Source of the DNA: Cyanobium sp. N5-Cardenillas
GTDB taxonomy: Bacteria; Cyanobacteriota; Cyanobacteriia; PCC-6307; Cyanobiaceae
DNA length: 43,849 nucleotides
Assembly: GCF_024345515.1 (NCBI RefSeq)
Contig: NZ_JAGQBG010000001.1
Location: 1-43,849 of the forward strand
Reading direction: 5' to 3'
Position 1 is the stretch's first letter; every line of letters starts with the position of its first letter. Shown here piece by piece: positions 1 to 8,361 of this stretch. Both the position numbers and the translations under genes were made by a program. A model generated the notes under the pieces. The model worked only from the letters and a program-made list of their open reading frames with translations, did no database searches and was not told the DNA's origin.

Positions 1-715
1 GGATGGCGTCGATGGCGTCGATGGCCTCGAACTTCTCAATCTTGGCCACCACCGGGGTGCAGTGGCCCTGGCTGCGGATCAGCTCGCGGATCTCCAGCAT
101 GTCGGAGGGATTGCGCACGAAGCTGAGGGCCACCCAGTCGACGCCCTGCTGCAGGCCGAAGGCCAGGTCGCGGCGGTCCTTGGGGGTCAGGGCCCGGATC
201 GACAGCTGCACGTCGGGGAAGTTGACCCCCTTGTTGTTGGAGAGCACCCCTCCCACGGTGACCCGGCACTTCAGGGTCTGTCCGGGGCCGTCGACCTCCA
301 CCACCACCATTTCCACCCGGCCGTCGTCGAGGAGGATGCGACTGCCGTTGGTGACCTCGTCCGCCAGCCGGTCGTAGGTGACGGTGGCGATCGTGTTGTC
401 GCAGTTGACGGCGCGGGAGGTGAGCGCGAAGGGATCCCCCTTGGCCAGGGTGATCGGACCAGCCTGGAAGCGACCCAGGCGGATCTTGGGACCCTGCAGA
501 TCCTGGAGGATGCCGATGTGCACGCCCAGTTCGTGGGCCACCTGGCGGATGGTGGCGATCCGATCGGCGTGGTCGCTGTGGTCGCCGTGGGAGAAGTTGA
601 GACGGAAGGTGGTGGCACCGGCGGCGATCAGCTGCCGCAGCACCTCCGGCGACTCGGTGGCCGGACCGATCGTGGCCACGATCTTTGTGCGACGCATGAG
701 ATCGTGAGGGGCCAT
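1..715 (-). CDS. pyk: Pyruvate kinase, N-terminal part (cut by window edge)
   Basis: Pyruvate kinase converts phosphoenolpyruvate and ADP to pyruvate and ATP in the cytoplasm, the last step of glycolysis. About 238 N-terminal residues are visible; the C-terminal part lies beyond the left edge. The N-terminus MRRTKIVATIGPATES, the RLNFSHG substrate/metal-site block near residue 40, the LSNNKGVN stretch near residue 165 and VALSFVR / VAKIEKFEAID near the edge are classic for the family. The ATG at 715 gives MAPHDLMRRTKIV; Met7 (697) is an alternative start. It is divergent from mazG, with 59 bp between the start codons, so both promoters must lie in that gap or overlap coding sequence. Near the edge a 9-bp unit repeats to give AIDAIDAI; this looks like normal family sequence. 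Family assignment is secure. Confidence 0.95.
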   Translation of the reverse strand, partial: MAPHDLMRRTKIVATIGPATESPEVLRQLIAAGATTFRLNFSHGDHSDHADRIATIRQVAHELGVHIGILQDLQGPKIRLGRFQAGPITLAKGDPFALTSRAVNCDNTIATVTYDRLADEVTNGSRILLDDGRVEMVVVEVDGPGQTLKCRVTVGGVLSNNKGVNFPDVQLSIRALTPKDRRDLAFGLQQGVDWVALSFVRNPSDMLEIRELIRSQGHCTPVVAKIEKFEAIDAIDAI

Positions 716-774
716 TGGACGACCGTGTACAAGGGCGGAAACTACCATCCGGACTTGCCCTGAGCGCGCTTGAA

Positions 775-1104
775 ATGGACTTTCAGGACTACCAGCAACG
801 CTCCCGTGAGACGGCGCGGTACCCGGACGTGGGCGCCAACATCCTCGACCCGACGCTGGGATTGTGCGGTGAGGCCGGCGAGGTGGCCGACAAGGTCAAG
901 AAGGTGCTGCGGGATCGGGGCGGCGACTTCGGCCCCGACGTCCGTGACGACCTGCGGCTGGAGCTGGGCGATGTGCTCTGGTACGTGGCCCAGCTGGCCA
1001 CGGAACTGGGACTGGATCTCGACGACGTGGCCGGGGCCAATCTGGCCAAGCTGGCCAGCCGCGCGGACCGTAACGTGATCGGAGGCAGCGGCGATCGGCG
1101 GTGA
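775..1104 (+). CDS. MazG-family nucleotide pyrophosphohydrolase
   Basis: Small (109 aa) all-alpha NTP pyrophosphohydrolase of the MazG-like superfamily. Such enzymes hydrolyse (d)NTPs to the monophosphate and pyrophosphate and often clear non-canonical nucleotides. The metal-binding acidic motifs are visible: GEAGEVAD (E33, E36) and ELGDVLWY (E63, D66) in a single helical domain, as in the short, single-domain members rather than the two-domain MazG of E. coli. The ATG at 775 (MDFQDYQQ) was chosen because the in-frame stretch upstream to 715 reads as intergenic sequence. The stop overlaps the GTG start of the next gene (GTGA), so the two are translationally coupled. The substrate cannot be told from sequence. 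Confidence 0.85.
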   Translation: MDFQDYQQRSRETARYPDVGANILDPTLGLCGEAGEVADKVKKVLRDRGGDFGPDVRDDLRLELGDVLWYVAQLATELGLDLDDVAGANLAKLASRADRNVIGGSGDRR

Positions 1105-1619
1105 AGCAAAGAGGAATCGCCGGGACCACCCTGGTCCGACGGGTGGCAGGTCTGCTCCTGGGACTGTTGATGCTCCTCAGTGTCCCCGCCCTGGCGGCCG
1201 CCACCGACCTCAAGGTGTCGGAGGTGGTGCTCGAGCCCTGCCCCGCCGATGACCTGGGCACCCAGCCGGAGCTGGCTCGCCCCAGTGGCGCCAGTTGCTG
1301 GGCCCTGCGGGGGGTGGTGCTGAACCCCGGTACCAAGCCCGTCATGGACACCGATGTGTTCGGCCTGATCCTGGATGCCAGCGGCGAACCGGTGCTGCCG
1401 AACCGCACCCGGGTGGGTTCGATCGGCGATGTGCCGCCCGGCCGCTCCAGCTTCGCCCTGCGCCTGGCCGTTCCGGCCGGCACGCCGGGCCCCCTCGGCA
1501 CCCGCAGCGTCAAGGCGAGGGGCTTCAGCGCCCCGGTGCGCACCCGGGCCGGGGTGGACGATGAACTCCTGCCCCTGGAGGAGGCCCTGGGCGCCTCCGA
1601 CGCCCTGTCGGCTCAGTAG
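1101..1619 (+). CDS. Secreted hypothetical protein
   Basis: 172 aa; not assigned to a named family. It has a clear Sec-type signal peptide: positively charged N-terminus (MKQRG..RR), a hydrophobic core LLLGLLMLLSVPALA and an AxA-like cleavage site near residue 33. The mature part is about 140 aa and looks beta-rich. It contains two cysteines (in EPCPADD and ASCWAL) that could form a disulfide, and a FGLILDASG...VPPGRSSFALRL segment reminiscent of FxLyD / CARDB-like extracellular beta-sandwich repeats; that resemblance is an impression only. GTG start at 1101 overlaps the mazG stop by 4 bp and has GGAG at 1081 upstream. Its 3' end overlaps convergent yggT by 7 bp. Probably periplasmic or lumenal; function unknown. 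Confidence 0.75.
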   Translation: MKQRGIAGTTLVRRVAGLLLGLLMLLSVPALAAATDLKVSEVVLEPCPADDLGTQPELARPSGASCWALRGVVLNPGTKPVMDTDVFGLILDASGEPVLPNRTRVGSIGDVPPGRSSFALRLAVPAGTPGPLGTRSVKARGFSAPVRTRAGVDDELLPLEEALGASDALSAQ

Positions 1620-1903
1620 GGCAGGCCGCCCGAGAGGGTGGCGATCGAGGCCCCCAGCAGGCTCTGGGCCAGCTGCAGGGCGATGAAGGCGACCAGCGCC
1701 GACAGGTCGATGCCGCCCAGCGGGGGAATCAGGCCGCGGAAGGCGTTGAGGTAGGGGTCGGTGATGGCGCTGACGCTGGAGAGCAGTGGGTTGCTCCAGT
1801 CGAGGTTGGGGAACCAGCTCAGCAGCACCCGGACCAGCAGCACCAGGAGGTAGATGCTGAGGGTCTGGGCCAGCACCTGGAGCAGGAAGACGAAGATGTT
1901 CAT
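1613..1903 (-). CDS. YggT / Ycf19 family membrane protein
   Basis: 96-aa integral membrane protein with two hydrophobic segments (about residues 3-28 and 66-90) flanking the family signature LLSWFPNLDWSNPLL...ITDPYLNAFRGLIPPLGGIDLSALVAF. YggT/Ycf19 proteins are conserved in bacteria and plastids; in cyanobacteria and chloroplasts they have been linked to thylakoid organisation, nucleoid distribution and cytochrome maturation (plant CCB3 is a homologue). The start is ATG at 1903. It is the third gene of a minus-strand ilvA-scpB-yggT unit, 39 bp after scpB. The family is certain; the precise role is not. Confidence 0.9.
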   Translation of the reverse strand: MNIFVFLLQVLAQTLSIYLLVLLVRVLLSWFPNLDWSNPLLSSVSAITDPYLNAFRGLIPPLGGIDLSALVAFIALQLAQSLLGASIATLSGGLPY

Positions 1904-1942
1904 GGAAAGGGTCGAGGGGTGGGCTGCAACCGTCAGCCAACT

Positions 1943-2509
1943 CTATGGATCTGGTTCATCCTCGGGCGTCGGCGGGCTCGCGTCTGTCTCGGCGGCCGCC
2001 AGGCGCGAGCCGAGGGCCGCCAGGTCGTCGGCCTTCAGGGAGAAGGTGCGATGGAACTTCTCACTCAGGCTGAGCCAGTAGGAACGGCCGTCACTCTGGC
2101 GGCGGCGCTCGATGAAGTCCTGGGCCAGCAGTTCCTTGATGTGCTCGTAGGCCCCCGAGCCGCGCAGCTCCACCAGCTCCGACTGCAGCAGACGCTTCTT
2201 GAGGGCGATGGTGGCCAGGGTGCGCAGGGCGGCGATGGACAGATCCACCGGCAGCAGGTTCTGCACCAGATCCCCCAGGCCTGCCCGTAGCTGCAGCGCA
2301 TAACGCTGCCCCTCCTGATGAATTTCCAGGGCGGTGTCCCGGTGGGCGTAGTCGGCCATCAGGGTGATCAGGGCCAGCTCGGCCGCGTCCCGCTCGATGC
2401 CGGCGATGGCGGCCAGTTCGCCCAGCTCCAGCGGCCGGCCCTTGAGGTAAAGGATGGCCTCCAGCCGCGCCGGCAGGGAGAGGCCGGAGAAGGGTTCGGG
2501 TTCAGCCAT
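1943..2509 (-). CDS. scpB: Segregation and condensation protein B
   Basis: ScpB, 188 aa, is the winged-helix partner of kleisin ScpA in the SMC-ScpAB condensin complex that compacts and segregates the chromosome. The N-terminal ARLEAILYLKGRPLELGELA, the central AALRTLATIALKK and the second winged helix (SELVELRGSGAYEHIKELLAQDFI) are characteristic; the tail after about residue 165 is acidic and proline-rich. The start ATG at 2509 overlaps the end of ilvA by 8 bp, so translation is probably coupled to it. No scpA or smc is in the window. Confidence 0.92.
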   Translation of the reverse strand: MAEPEPFSGLSLPARLEAILYLKGRPLELGELAAIAGIERDAAELALITLMADYAHRDTALEIHQEGQRYALQLRAGLGDLVQNLLPVDLSIAALRTLATIALKKRLLQSELVELRGSGAYEHIKELLAQDFIERRRQSDGRSYWLSLSEKFHRTFSLKADDLAALGSRLAAAETDASPPTPEDEPDP

Positions 2510-4115
2510 GGGGAGGGTCGGAACGGCGTGGCGGCAGGGTGCACCCCACTTCCCCCAGGAAGAGCCGGTAGGCAGGGTTGTGGGTCTCCTCCCAGTGCTG
2601 GTAGGGGAGATCGGCGAGGAAGGCCTGCCAGGCCTCCAGCTCCGCCGGCGGCACCTGCACCCCCACCACGATGCGGCCCACGTCGGCGCCGTGGTTGCGG
2701 TAGTGAAAGATGCTGATGTTCCAGTTGGGATGCAGGGCGTTCACGAACGCCATCAGGGCCCCGGGCCGTTCGGGGAACACGAAGCGGTAGAGCCGCTCCT
2801 CTCCCTGGTTGAGGGCCGCCCCGGCGCTGGCCGGCAGCCGTCCCCCCACCATGTGGCAGAGGTGGAGCTTGGCCAGCTCGTCGCCGCTCAGGTCGAGGCA
2901 GGGAAACCCATGGGCCTCAAGGGCTTCCATCAGCTGGTGGGTGTCCTGGTGGCCGCTGATCTGCACTCCCACGAAGATGTGGGCCAGCTGGGGGTCGGCC
3001 AGGCGGTAGCTGAACTCGGTGAGGCTGCGCTGGCCGAGGACGGCGCAGAACCGCGCCAGGCTCCCGGGTTGCTCCGGGATCTCCACCGCCAGCAGGGCTT
3101 CCCGTTCCTCGCCCAGCTCGGCCCGTTCCGCCACGAAGGCCAGCCGGTCGAAGTTCATGTTGGCGCCGCAGGCCACCGCCACCAGGGTCCGGTCCCGCAG
3201 CTGACGCTGGGCCACGTCCTTCTTCATGCCGGCCACCGAGAGGGCGCCCGCCGGCTCGAGGATCGAGCGGGTGTCCTCGAAGACGTCCTTGATGGCGGCG
3301 CAGATCTCGTCGGTGTCCACCGTGACCATGCGATCGACGCAGCGCTGGGCCAGGGCGAACGTGTGCACGCCCACCTGGCGCACGGCCACGCCGTCGGCGA
3401 AGAGGCCCACCTGCTCGAGCCGGACCCGCTCACCCGCCGCCAGGGATCGGGTCATGGCATCGGCATCGCTCGGCTCGACGCCCACCACCTCCACCTGGGG
3501 CCACAGGCTCTTGACGTAGGCGCCGATGCCGGCGATCAGTCCGCCACCGCCCACCGCCACATAGATGGCGTCGGGGGGGTCGGAGCACTGGCGCAGGATC
3601 TCCAGGCCGATCGTGCCCTGGCCGGCGATCACATCCGGATCGTCGAAGGGATGGATGAAGGTGAGTCCCCGCTGCCGTTGCAGGCGGTGGGCTTCCTCGC
3701 AGGCCTCGTCGTAGGTGTCGCCATGCAGCACCACGTCGGCGCCGCGGGCCGCCACCGAGCGCACCTTCATCTCCGGGGTGGTGACCGGCATCACGATCAC
3801 GGCGGTGCAGCCCAGCCGCTGGGCGGCCAGGGCCACCCCCTGGGCATGGTTGCCGGCACTGGCGGCGATCACCCCCCGGTCGAGCTCCGAGCGCTCCAGG
3901 CCCACCATTTTGTTGTAGGCGCCGCGCAGCTTGAAGCTGAACACGGGCTGGAGATCCTCCCGCTTGAGCAGCACCTGGTTGAGGCGCCGGCGGGAGAGGT
4001 TGGGGGCGGGATCGAGGGGGGATTCGATCGCCACGTCGTACACCCGGGCCCGCAGGATCCGCTGCAGGTAGGCGGTGGCCTCGGGAAAGGCGTCGTCGTG
4101 GGCGGCCAAAGTCAT
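2502..4115 (-). CDS. ilvA: Threonine ammonia-lyase, biosynthetic
   Basis: PLP enzyme (537 aa) deaminating L-threonine to 2-oxobutanoate, the committed step of isoleucine synthesis. The catalytic domain carries the Schiff-base lysine in FSFKLRGAYNKM (K62), SAGNHAQGVA and the phosphate-binding loop VGGGGLIAGIGAY. The C-terminal part, from about residue 340 (LAVEIPEQPGSLARF...) to the end, contains two ACT-like regulatory repeats, the second at YRFVFPERPGALMAF. That is the long biosynthetic, isoleucine-inhibited type rather than the short catabolic one. The ATG at 4115 (MTLAAHDDAF) is chosen because further upstream the frame enters divergent dxs. It leads the ilvA-scpB-yggT unit; a long inverted repeat lies just upstream (4133-4170). 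Confidence 0.95.
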   Translation of the reverse strand: MTLAAHDDAFPEATAYLQRILRARVYDVAIESPLDPAPNLSRRRLNQVLLKREDLQPVFSFKLRGAYNKMVGLERSELDRGVIAASAGNHAQGVALAAQRLGCTAVIVMPVTTPEMKVRSVAARGADVVLHGDTYDEACEEAHRLQRQRGLTFIHPFDDPDVIAGQGTIGLEILRQCSDPPDAIYVAVGGGGLIAGIGAYVKSLWPQVEVVGVEPSDADAMTRSLAAGERVRLEQVGLFADGVAVRQVGVHTFALAQRCVDRMVTVDTDEICAAIKDVFEDTRSILEPAGALSVAGMKKDVAQRQLRDRTLVAVACGANMNFDRLAFVAERAELGEEREALLAVEIPEQPGSLARFCAVLGQRSLTEFSYRLADPQLAHIFVGVQISGHQDTHQLMEALEAHGFPCLDLSGDELAKLHLCHMVGGRLPASAGAALNQGEERLYRFVFPERPGALMAFVNALHPNWNISIFHYRNHGADVGRIVVGVQVPPAELEAWQAFLADLPYQHWEETHNPAYRLFLGEVGCTLPPRRSDPPHG

Positions 4116-4132
4116 GGCCCCAGTGTCGCAAC

Positions 4133-4170
4133 CCGACCCTGGAACGGTGGCGTTCGCCGCCGTGGGTCGG
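4133..4170. promoter_or_regulatory. Long inverted repeat between ilvA and dxs
   Basis: In the 96-bp gap between divergent ilvA and dxs, CCGACCC (4133-4139) pairs with GGGTCGG (4164-4170), and inside it ACGGTGGC (4144-4151) pairs with GCCGCCGT (4156-4163) with one G-T wobble. Together they make a nearly continuous 15-bp stem with a small internal bulge. A TAGATT box just to the right (about 4182) could be the dxs -10. The element could be an operator or a leader hairpin for ilvA. This is a sequence observation; the function is inferred. Confidence 0.45.
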
Positions 4171-4211
4171 AGCGAACCCCGTAGATTGGCCATCTGGAAG
4201 CAAGGAAGGGC

Positions 4212-6131
4212 ATGCATCTGAGCGAGCTGAGCCATCCGAATCAGCTGCACGGCCTGAGCACCGCAGAACTCGAGGCCATGGCTCGCCAGATCCGCGAGAA
4301 GCACCTGGAGGTGGTAGCCACCAGTGGCGGGCACCTGGGTCCGGGGCTGGGGGTCGTGGAACTTACCCTCGCCCTCTATCAGACCCTCGACCTCGACCAC
4401 GACCGGGTGGTCTGGGATGTGGGCCACCAGGCCTATCCCCACAAGCTGGTCACGGGGCGCTACAAGGATTTTCACACCCTGCGCCAGAAGGGCGGCGTGG
4501 CGGGCTATCTCAAGCGCAGCGAGAGCCGCTTCGACCACTTCGGCGCCGGCCACGCCTCCACCAGCATCTCGGCGGCCCTGGGCATGGCCCTGGCCCGCGA
4601 CCGTCGCGGCGATGACTTCAAATGTGTCGCCGTGATCGGCGATGGGGCCCTCACCGGCGGCATGGCCCTGGAGGCCATCAACCATGCGGGCCACCTGCCG
4701 CGCACGAAGCTGCTCGTGGTGCTGAACGACAACGACATGTCGATCTCAGCGCCGGTGGGGGCCCTTTCCACCCACCTCAACCGCATGCGGCTGAGCAAGC
4801 CGGTCCAGTTCCTTTCCGGCAGCGCCGAGGAGGCGGTCAAGCACCTGCCCTTCCTGCACGGGGAGCTGCCGACGGAGCTCAAGACGCTCAAGGAAAGCAT
4901 GAAGCGGCTGGCGGTGCCCAAGGTGGGGGCCGTGTTCGAGGAGCTGGGCTTCACCTACGTGGGACCGATCGACGGCCACGACATCCCTGAGATGGTGCGC
5001 ACCTTCCAGGCGGCCCACCGCTGCGAGGGCCCGGTGCTGGTGCACGTGGCCACCACCAAGGGCAAGGGCTACCCCTACGCCGAGGCCGACCAGGTCGGCT
5101 ACCACGCCCAGTCAGCCTTCGACCTGGCCACCGGCAAGGCCTACCCGTCCAGCAAGCCGAAGCCGCCCAGCTGGAGCAAGGTCTTCGGCCAGACCCTGGT
5201 CAAGATCTGCGAACAGGATCCCCGGGTGGTGGGCATCACCGCCGCCATGGCCACCGGCACCGGGCTCGACCTGCTGGAGAAGGCACTGCCCCAGCAGTAC
5301 TTCGATGTGGGCATCGCCGAGCAGCACGCCGTGACGATGGCGGCGGGCATGGCCTGCGAAGGCCTGCGCCCGGTGGTGGCCATCTACAGCACCTTCCTGC
5401 AGCGCGCCTTCGACCAGCTCATCCATGACGTCGGCATCCAGAAGCTGCCGGTCACCTTCGTTCTCGATCGGGCCGGCATCGTCGGCGCCGACGGCCCCAC
5501 CCACCAGGGCCAGTACGACATCAGCTACCTGCGGGCCGTGCCGAACTTCACGGTGATGGCCCCGAAGGACGAGGCCGAACTGCAACGCATGCTGGTCACC
5601 TCGATCGCCCACGACGGCCCCTGTGCCATCCGCATCCCCCGCGGGGAAGGGGAAGGGGTGCCACTGATGGACGAGGGCTGGCAGCCCCTGGAGATCGGCC
5701 GCGGTGAGCTGCTCACCGACGGTGATGACGTGCTGATCGTGGCCTACGGCGCCATGGTGGCGCCGGCCATGGCCACCGCCGGCCTGCTCCAGGAGAAGGG
5801 GCTGCGGGCCTCGGTGGTGAATGCCCGGTTCCTCCGTCCCCTTGACGAGGCCCTGATCCTGCCGTTGGCGCGGCGGATCGGCCGGGTGGTGACGATGGAG
5901 GAAGGAGCCCTGGCCGGTGGCTTCGGTGCGGCGGTCGTGGAAACCTTCAACGACCACGAACTGGCCGTCCCGGTGCTGCGCATCGGCATCCCGGACCTCC
6001 TGGTCGACCACGCCAGCCCCGACCAGAGCAAGGAAAGCCTCGGCCTCACCCCAGCCCAGATGGCCGATCGCATCCACGAGCGTTTCGGCCCTGTGTTCCG
6101 CGCCACCGTCCCCACCGCCCTTGCCGTCTGA
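4212..6131 (+). CDS. dxs: 1-deoxy-D-xylulose-5-phosphate synthase
   Basis: DXS (639 aa) condenses pyruvate and glyceraldehyde 3-phosphate to 1-deoxy-D-xylulose 5-phosphate, the entry and main control point of the MEP isoprenoid pathway that feeds carotenoids, phytol and quinones. The TPP/Mg site GDGALTGG with a downstream LNDNDMSI is near residue 143; [24 protein letters not shown], the [14 protein letters not shown] region and [15 protein letters not shown] of the transketolase pyrimidine domain are intact, and the C-terminal transketolase domain is complete. Length is normal. The ATG at 4212 has a good ribosome-binding site (GGAAGGG, one base upstream of the ATG). The end overlaps the next gene by 11 bp if that starts at the TTG at 6121. 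Confidence 0.97.
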   Translation: MHLSELSHPNQLHGLSTAELEAMARQIREKHLEVVATSGGHLGPGLGVVELTLALYQTLDLDHDRVVWDVGHQAYPHKLVTGRYKDFHTLRQKGGVAGYLKRSESRFDHFGAGHASTSISAALGMALARDRRGDDFKCVAVIGDGALTGGMALEAINHAGHLPRTKLLVVLNDNDMSISAPVGALSTHLNRMRLSKPVQFLSGSAEEAVKHLPFLHGELPTELKTLKESMKRLAVPKVGAVFEELGFTYVGPIDGHDIPEMVRTFQAAHRCEGPVLVHVATTKGKGYPYAEADQVGYHAQSAFDLATGKAYPSSKPKPPSWSKVFGQTLVKICEQDPRVVGITAAMATGTGLDLLEKALPQQYFDVGIAEQHAVTMAAGMACEGLRPVVAIYSTFLQRAFDQLIHDVGIQKLPVTFVLDRAGIVGADGPTHQGQYDISYLRAVPNFTVMAPKDEAELQRMLVTSIAHDGPCAIRIPRGEGEGVPLMDEGWQPLEIGRGELLTDGDDVLIVAYGAMVAPAMATAGLLQEKGLRASVVNARFLRPLDEALILPLARRIGRVVTMEEGALAGGFGAAVVETFNDHELAVPVLRIGIPDLLVDHASPDQSKESLGLTPAQMADRIHERFGPVFRATVPTALAV

Positions 6132-7371
6132 GTCGTCTGAGTCGTCCCTGTTCTGCCAGGTGCTGGTGGTGGGGGCCGGTCCGGCCGGCGGAGACCTGGC
6201 CCGGCGTCTGGCCCTCCAGGGGGTGGATGTCGTCCTGGTGGATCGTCTTCCCGACCTGACCCGTTCCGCCTTCAGCAGCGCCGCCCTGCCAGTCACGTCC
6301 ATGGAGGCCTTCGGCCTGCCAGCGGAGGTGGTGGGCAGCCGCTGGCGGCAGTGGCAGCTGATCGGGCCCGGCAGCGCCAGCCGCACCTGGGCTTCGCCCC
6401 AACCCCTCGGGGTGGTGCTCGACTTCGGCGCCCTGCGCCGCTGGCAGGCCGACCAGTGCCTGCGCTGGGGCGGCAGGGTGCAGCTGGGGCTCCAGGCCTG
6501 CTCCAGCCACCAGCAGGGCGAGCGGATGGTCACCGTGCTGCGCCGCTCCGATGGCACCACGCTGCGCGTCAGCAGCGACTGGACCGTGGATGCCACTGGC
6601 CAGGCCAGGGCCCTGCTGGGGGATCCGCCGTCGGCACAGCACCCACGGGATGGCTTGGTGCGGGCCGCCGGCCTGGAATGGCTGCTGCGCGTGTCTCCCA
6701 CCTGCTGGGAGCGCTGGGCCGACCGGCTCAGCTTCTGCCTGGGCAGCGACTGGGTGCCCCAGGGCTACGGCTGGATCTTTCCGATGCAGCTGGGCGTGCT
6801 GAAGCTCGGGGTGTGCCGGCTGGTGGATTCCAAGCGCCAGCAGCCACCCCTGGGGGGATTGATCACGGCGGTGGGCCGGCGCCTGCTGGCTGACGGAATG
6901 GCTGGAGAGACCTTCAAGGTCCTCGACCGCCATGGCGGTCTGGTGCGCAGCACGATCAGTCGCCTGGAACCCCATCAGCGGGGCCGGCTGGTGGGCCTGG
7001 GTGATGCGGTCAGCACCGCCAACCTGCTGGGCGGTGAAGGCATCCGCCATGCCCTCACCAGCAGCGCCGTGCTGGCTCCCCTTTTGCAGGAGGCCCTTGG
7101 TGGATCAGGGGGTTCTGTCTCGGCGCCGCAGGCACTGCGGGATTATGCGCCCCAACTGAGGCGAGCCCTGGGCTGGCGCTGGTCCCTCAGCGGCCGGCTG
7201 GCGCGACGCACCTGGCTGAGCCTGCACGCACCGAAGGCCGATGGCCGTCTCGACCAGGTGCTCCGGGGGCTGGAGGGTTGCAGGGCGGAGGATCTCTCGG
7301 CCCTGCTGTTCGGCTATCGCTTCGAGCGCTACGGCCTCAGGGCCCTGCCGTACCTGCTGGGCTGGCGCTGA
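6121..7371 (+). CDS. FAD-dependent oxidoreductase, geranylgeranyl-reductase/lycopene-cyclase-like
   Basis: About 416 aa. The N-terminal Rossmann dinucleotide motif is [18 protein letters not shown] with VDVVLVDR at the end of the second strand. A middle motif [13 protein letters not shown] matches the vDAdG/vDAtG element of the flavin monooxygenase-like superfamily. The second FAD motif [19 protein letters not shown] is as in geranylgeranyl reductases and related isoprenoid-acting flavoproteins. No ATG fits: the only reasonable start in frame after the dxs reading frame is TTG at 6121, giving [18 protein letters not shown] and an 11-bp overlap with dxs, so the start is uncertain. The coupling to dxs points to an isoprenoid or carotenoid substrate, but the reaction is unknown. 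It is convergent with psaK, with a 4-bp gap. Confidence 0.75.
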   Translation: MPSESSESSLFCQVLVVGAGPAGGDLARRLALQGVDVVLVDRLPDLTRSAFSSAALPVTSMEAFGLPAEVVGSRWRQWQLIGPGSASRTWASPQPLGVVLDFGALRRWQADQCLRWGGRVQLGLQACSSHQQGERMVTVLRRSDGTTLRVSSDWTVDATGQARALLGDPPSAQHPRDGLVRAAGLEWLLRVSPTCWERWADRLSFCLGSDWVPQGYGWIFPMQLGVLKLGVCRLVDSKRQQPPLGGLITAVGRRLLADGMAGETFKVLDRHGGLVRSTISRLEPHQRGRLVGLGDAVSTANLLGGEGIRHALTSSAVLAPLLQEALGGSGGSVSAPQALRDYAPQLRRALGWRWSLSGRLARRTWLSLHAPKADGRLDQVLRGLEGCRAEDLSALLFGYRFERYGLRALPYLLGWR

Positions 7372-7375
7372 GCCG

Positions 7376-7633
7376 TCAGAGGACGCCGCGGGAAGCGAGA
7401 CCCAGGATCGCGCCCATGCCGAGGATGTGGCCCAGGCTGGTCGTGCCGAGCATGGCGCCATGGCTGAAGCCGCCGAAGAAGTTGTCGCTGGGCAGCTTGA
7501 GGCCGACGTTCTGCTGCTGGATGGTGGCCTTGCCGATGGCGATGGCGATGACATTGCACACGATCATGACCAGGGCCACCTTGGGAGACCAGCTGATCGA
7601 CGCGGGAGCCATGGCCAGGAGGGGAGCGATCAT
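7376..7633 (-). CDS. psaK: Photosystem I reaction centre subunit X
   Basis: PsaK, 85 aa, is a small peripheral PSI subunit that binds chlorophyll/carotenoid and, in cyanobacteria, has been tied to excitation transfer to PSI. Two transmembrane helices are visible (about residues 18-36 and 57-80). The hallmark C-terminal half contains FFGGFSHGAMLGTTSLGHILGMGAILGL. The start ATG (7633) overlaps the stop of the upstream DUF3593 gene in ATGA, so psaK is probably translated from a DUF2499-DUF3593-psaK message; no separate upstream gap exists for its own promoter. Identification is strong. Confidence 0.93.
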   Translation of the reverse strand: MIAPLLAMAPASISWSPKVALVMIVCNVIAIAIGKATIQQQNVGLKLPSDNFFGGFSHGAMLGTTSLGHILGMGAILGLASRGVL

Positions 7634-8028
7634 GATGCACTTGCTGACGCCCCATCTTCCGGGTCAGGACGAACTGTGCCCCGCTCCCTTAAGACTTGTT
7701 CACCTGGAAGCGGCCCGTCTTGCCGGGGCCGAAATCCCAGCAGCACCACCAGGTTGCTGAGGGTCAGGAAGGCTTCGGCGCCGCCGTGCAGGGGATCCAC
7801 GTCTGCCAGCTGACGGCCGTAGGCCAGCTGGGCCACCACGGCGGCGGCGATCGTGACGGCCACGAACAGCAACGTCAGCTGGAAGCCGCGTAACGCCAGG
7901 CGCGGAAAGGCCCGCACCTTCTGCGCCCACCACAGGAAGGCCAGATACGGCAGGAGCGAGAGCACGAAGAACGGTGCCGGATCCACGCCGCCGAGGCGCT
8001 GAAACCAATCAGCCAGGGACAGGCTCAC
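7630..8028 (-). CDS. DUF3593 membrane protein
   Basis: 132-aa integral membrane protein with about three hydrophobic segments: PFFVLSLLPYLAFLWWA (residues ~16-35), LTLLFVAVTIAAAVVAQLAYG (~48-70), and AEAFLTLSNLVVLLGF (~80-97). The sequence and its position directly after a DUF2499 gene fit the DUF3593 family, found in oxygenic phototrophs. The GTG start at 8028 was chosen because it overlaps the end of the DUF2499 gene by 4 bp (8025-8028). The C-terminal tail is polar. Function unknown; the context with psaK suggests a thylakoid role. Confidence 0.78.
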   Translation of the reverse strand: MSLSLADWFQRLGGVDPAPFFVLSLLPYLAFLWWAQKVRAFPRLALRGFQLTLLFVAVTIAAAVVAQLAYGRQLADVDPLHGGAEAFLTLSNLVVLLGFRPRQDGPLPGEQVLRERGTVRPDPEDGASASAS

Positions 8029-8342
8029 GGTGTTCCGTCCTCCGGCGCCAGCCGCTGCAGCCGCAGCAGGTTCCAGGCGGCCAGGGCCAGGGCCCCGTTG
8101 CCAAGGGCGGTGAGACCGGCCTGCAACACCACCAACCCCTTGAGGGCCTCGCTGTTGTCGAACAGATGCCAGGTGCAGGCCGCCATCGCGCTCACCAGGG
8201 CCGGCACCATGGCCAGGGACAGCCAGCGCCAGCCCCCTTCCCGCCGCAGCCGCCCATAGGCCTGCACCGCCAGGATCGCCAGACCCCACTCGAGCACCGA
8301 GGTGATGTGGATCCACCAGGTGGGCAGCGATAGCGCGTGCAT
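8025..8342 (-). CDS. DUF2499 (Ycf49-like) membrane protein
   Basis: 105-aa membrane protein beginning MHALSLPTWWIHITSVLEWGLA, the typical N-terminal block of DUF2499 proteins, followed by hydrophobic helices around residues 15-30, 38-60 and 70-92, including the ACTWHLFDNSE motif. This family is conserved in cyanobacteria and plastid-bearing eukaryotes (I believe it matches the Ycf49-like group) and is typically adjacent to DUF3593. First gene of a chain DUF2499-DUF3593-psaK in which each junction is a 4-bp overlap. Divergent from csaB across 55 bp. Biochemical function is unknown. Confidence 0.82.
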   Translation of the reverse strand: MHALSLPTWWIHITSVLEWGLAILAVQAYGRLRREGGWRWLSLAMVPALVSAMAACTWHLFDNSEALKGLVVLQAGLTALGNGALALAAWNLLRLQRLAPEDGTP

Positions 8343-8361
8343 GGGGAAGGCCTGGTGTGAT

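Noticed and set aside
1-40. Short tandem repeat (9-bp units) at the left edge
   Set aside because: It encodes the AIDAIDAI stretch of pyruvate kinase in frame; ordinary coding sequence.
2454-4184. Long open frame opposite ilvA (576 codons)
   Set aside because: Antisense shadow of a strongly conserved gene in GC-rich DNA; His/Gly/Gln-rich composition with no domain.
5917-6120. Upstream extension of the FAD oxidoreductase to an ATG inside dxs
   Set aside because: The added residues are an out-of-frame reading of dxs (Arg/Ser/Trp-rich) and precede the Rossmann strand by far too much.
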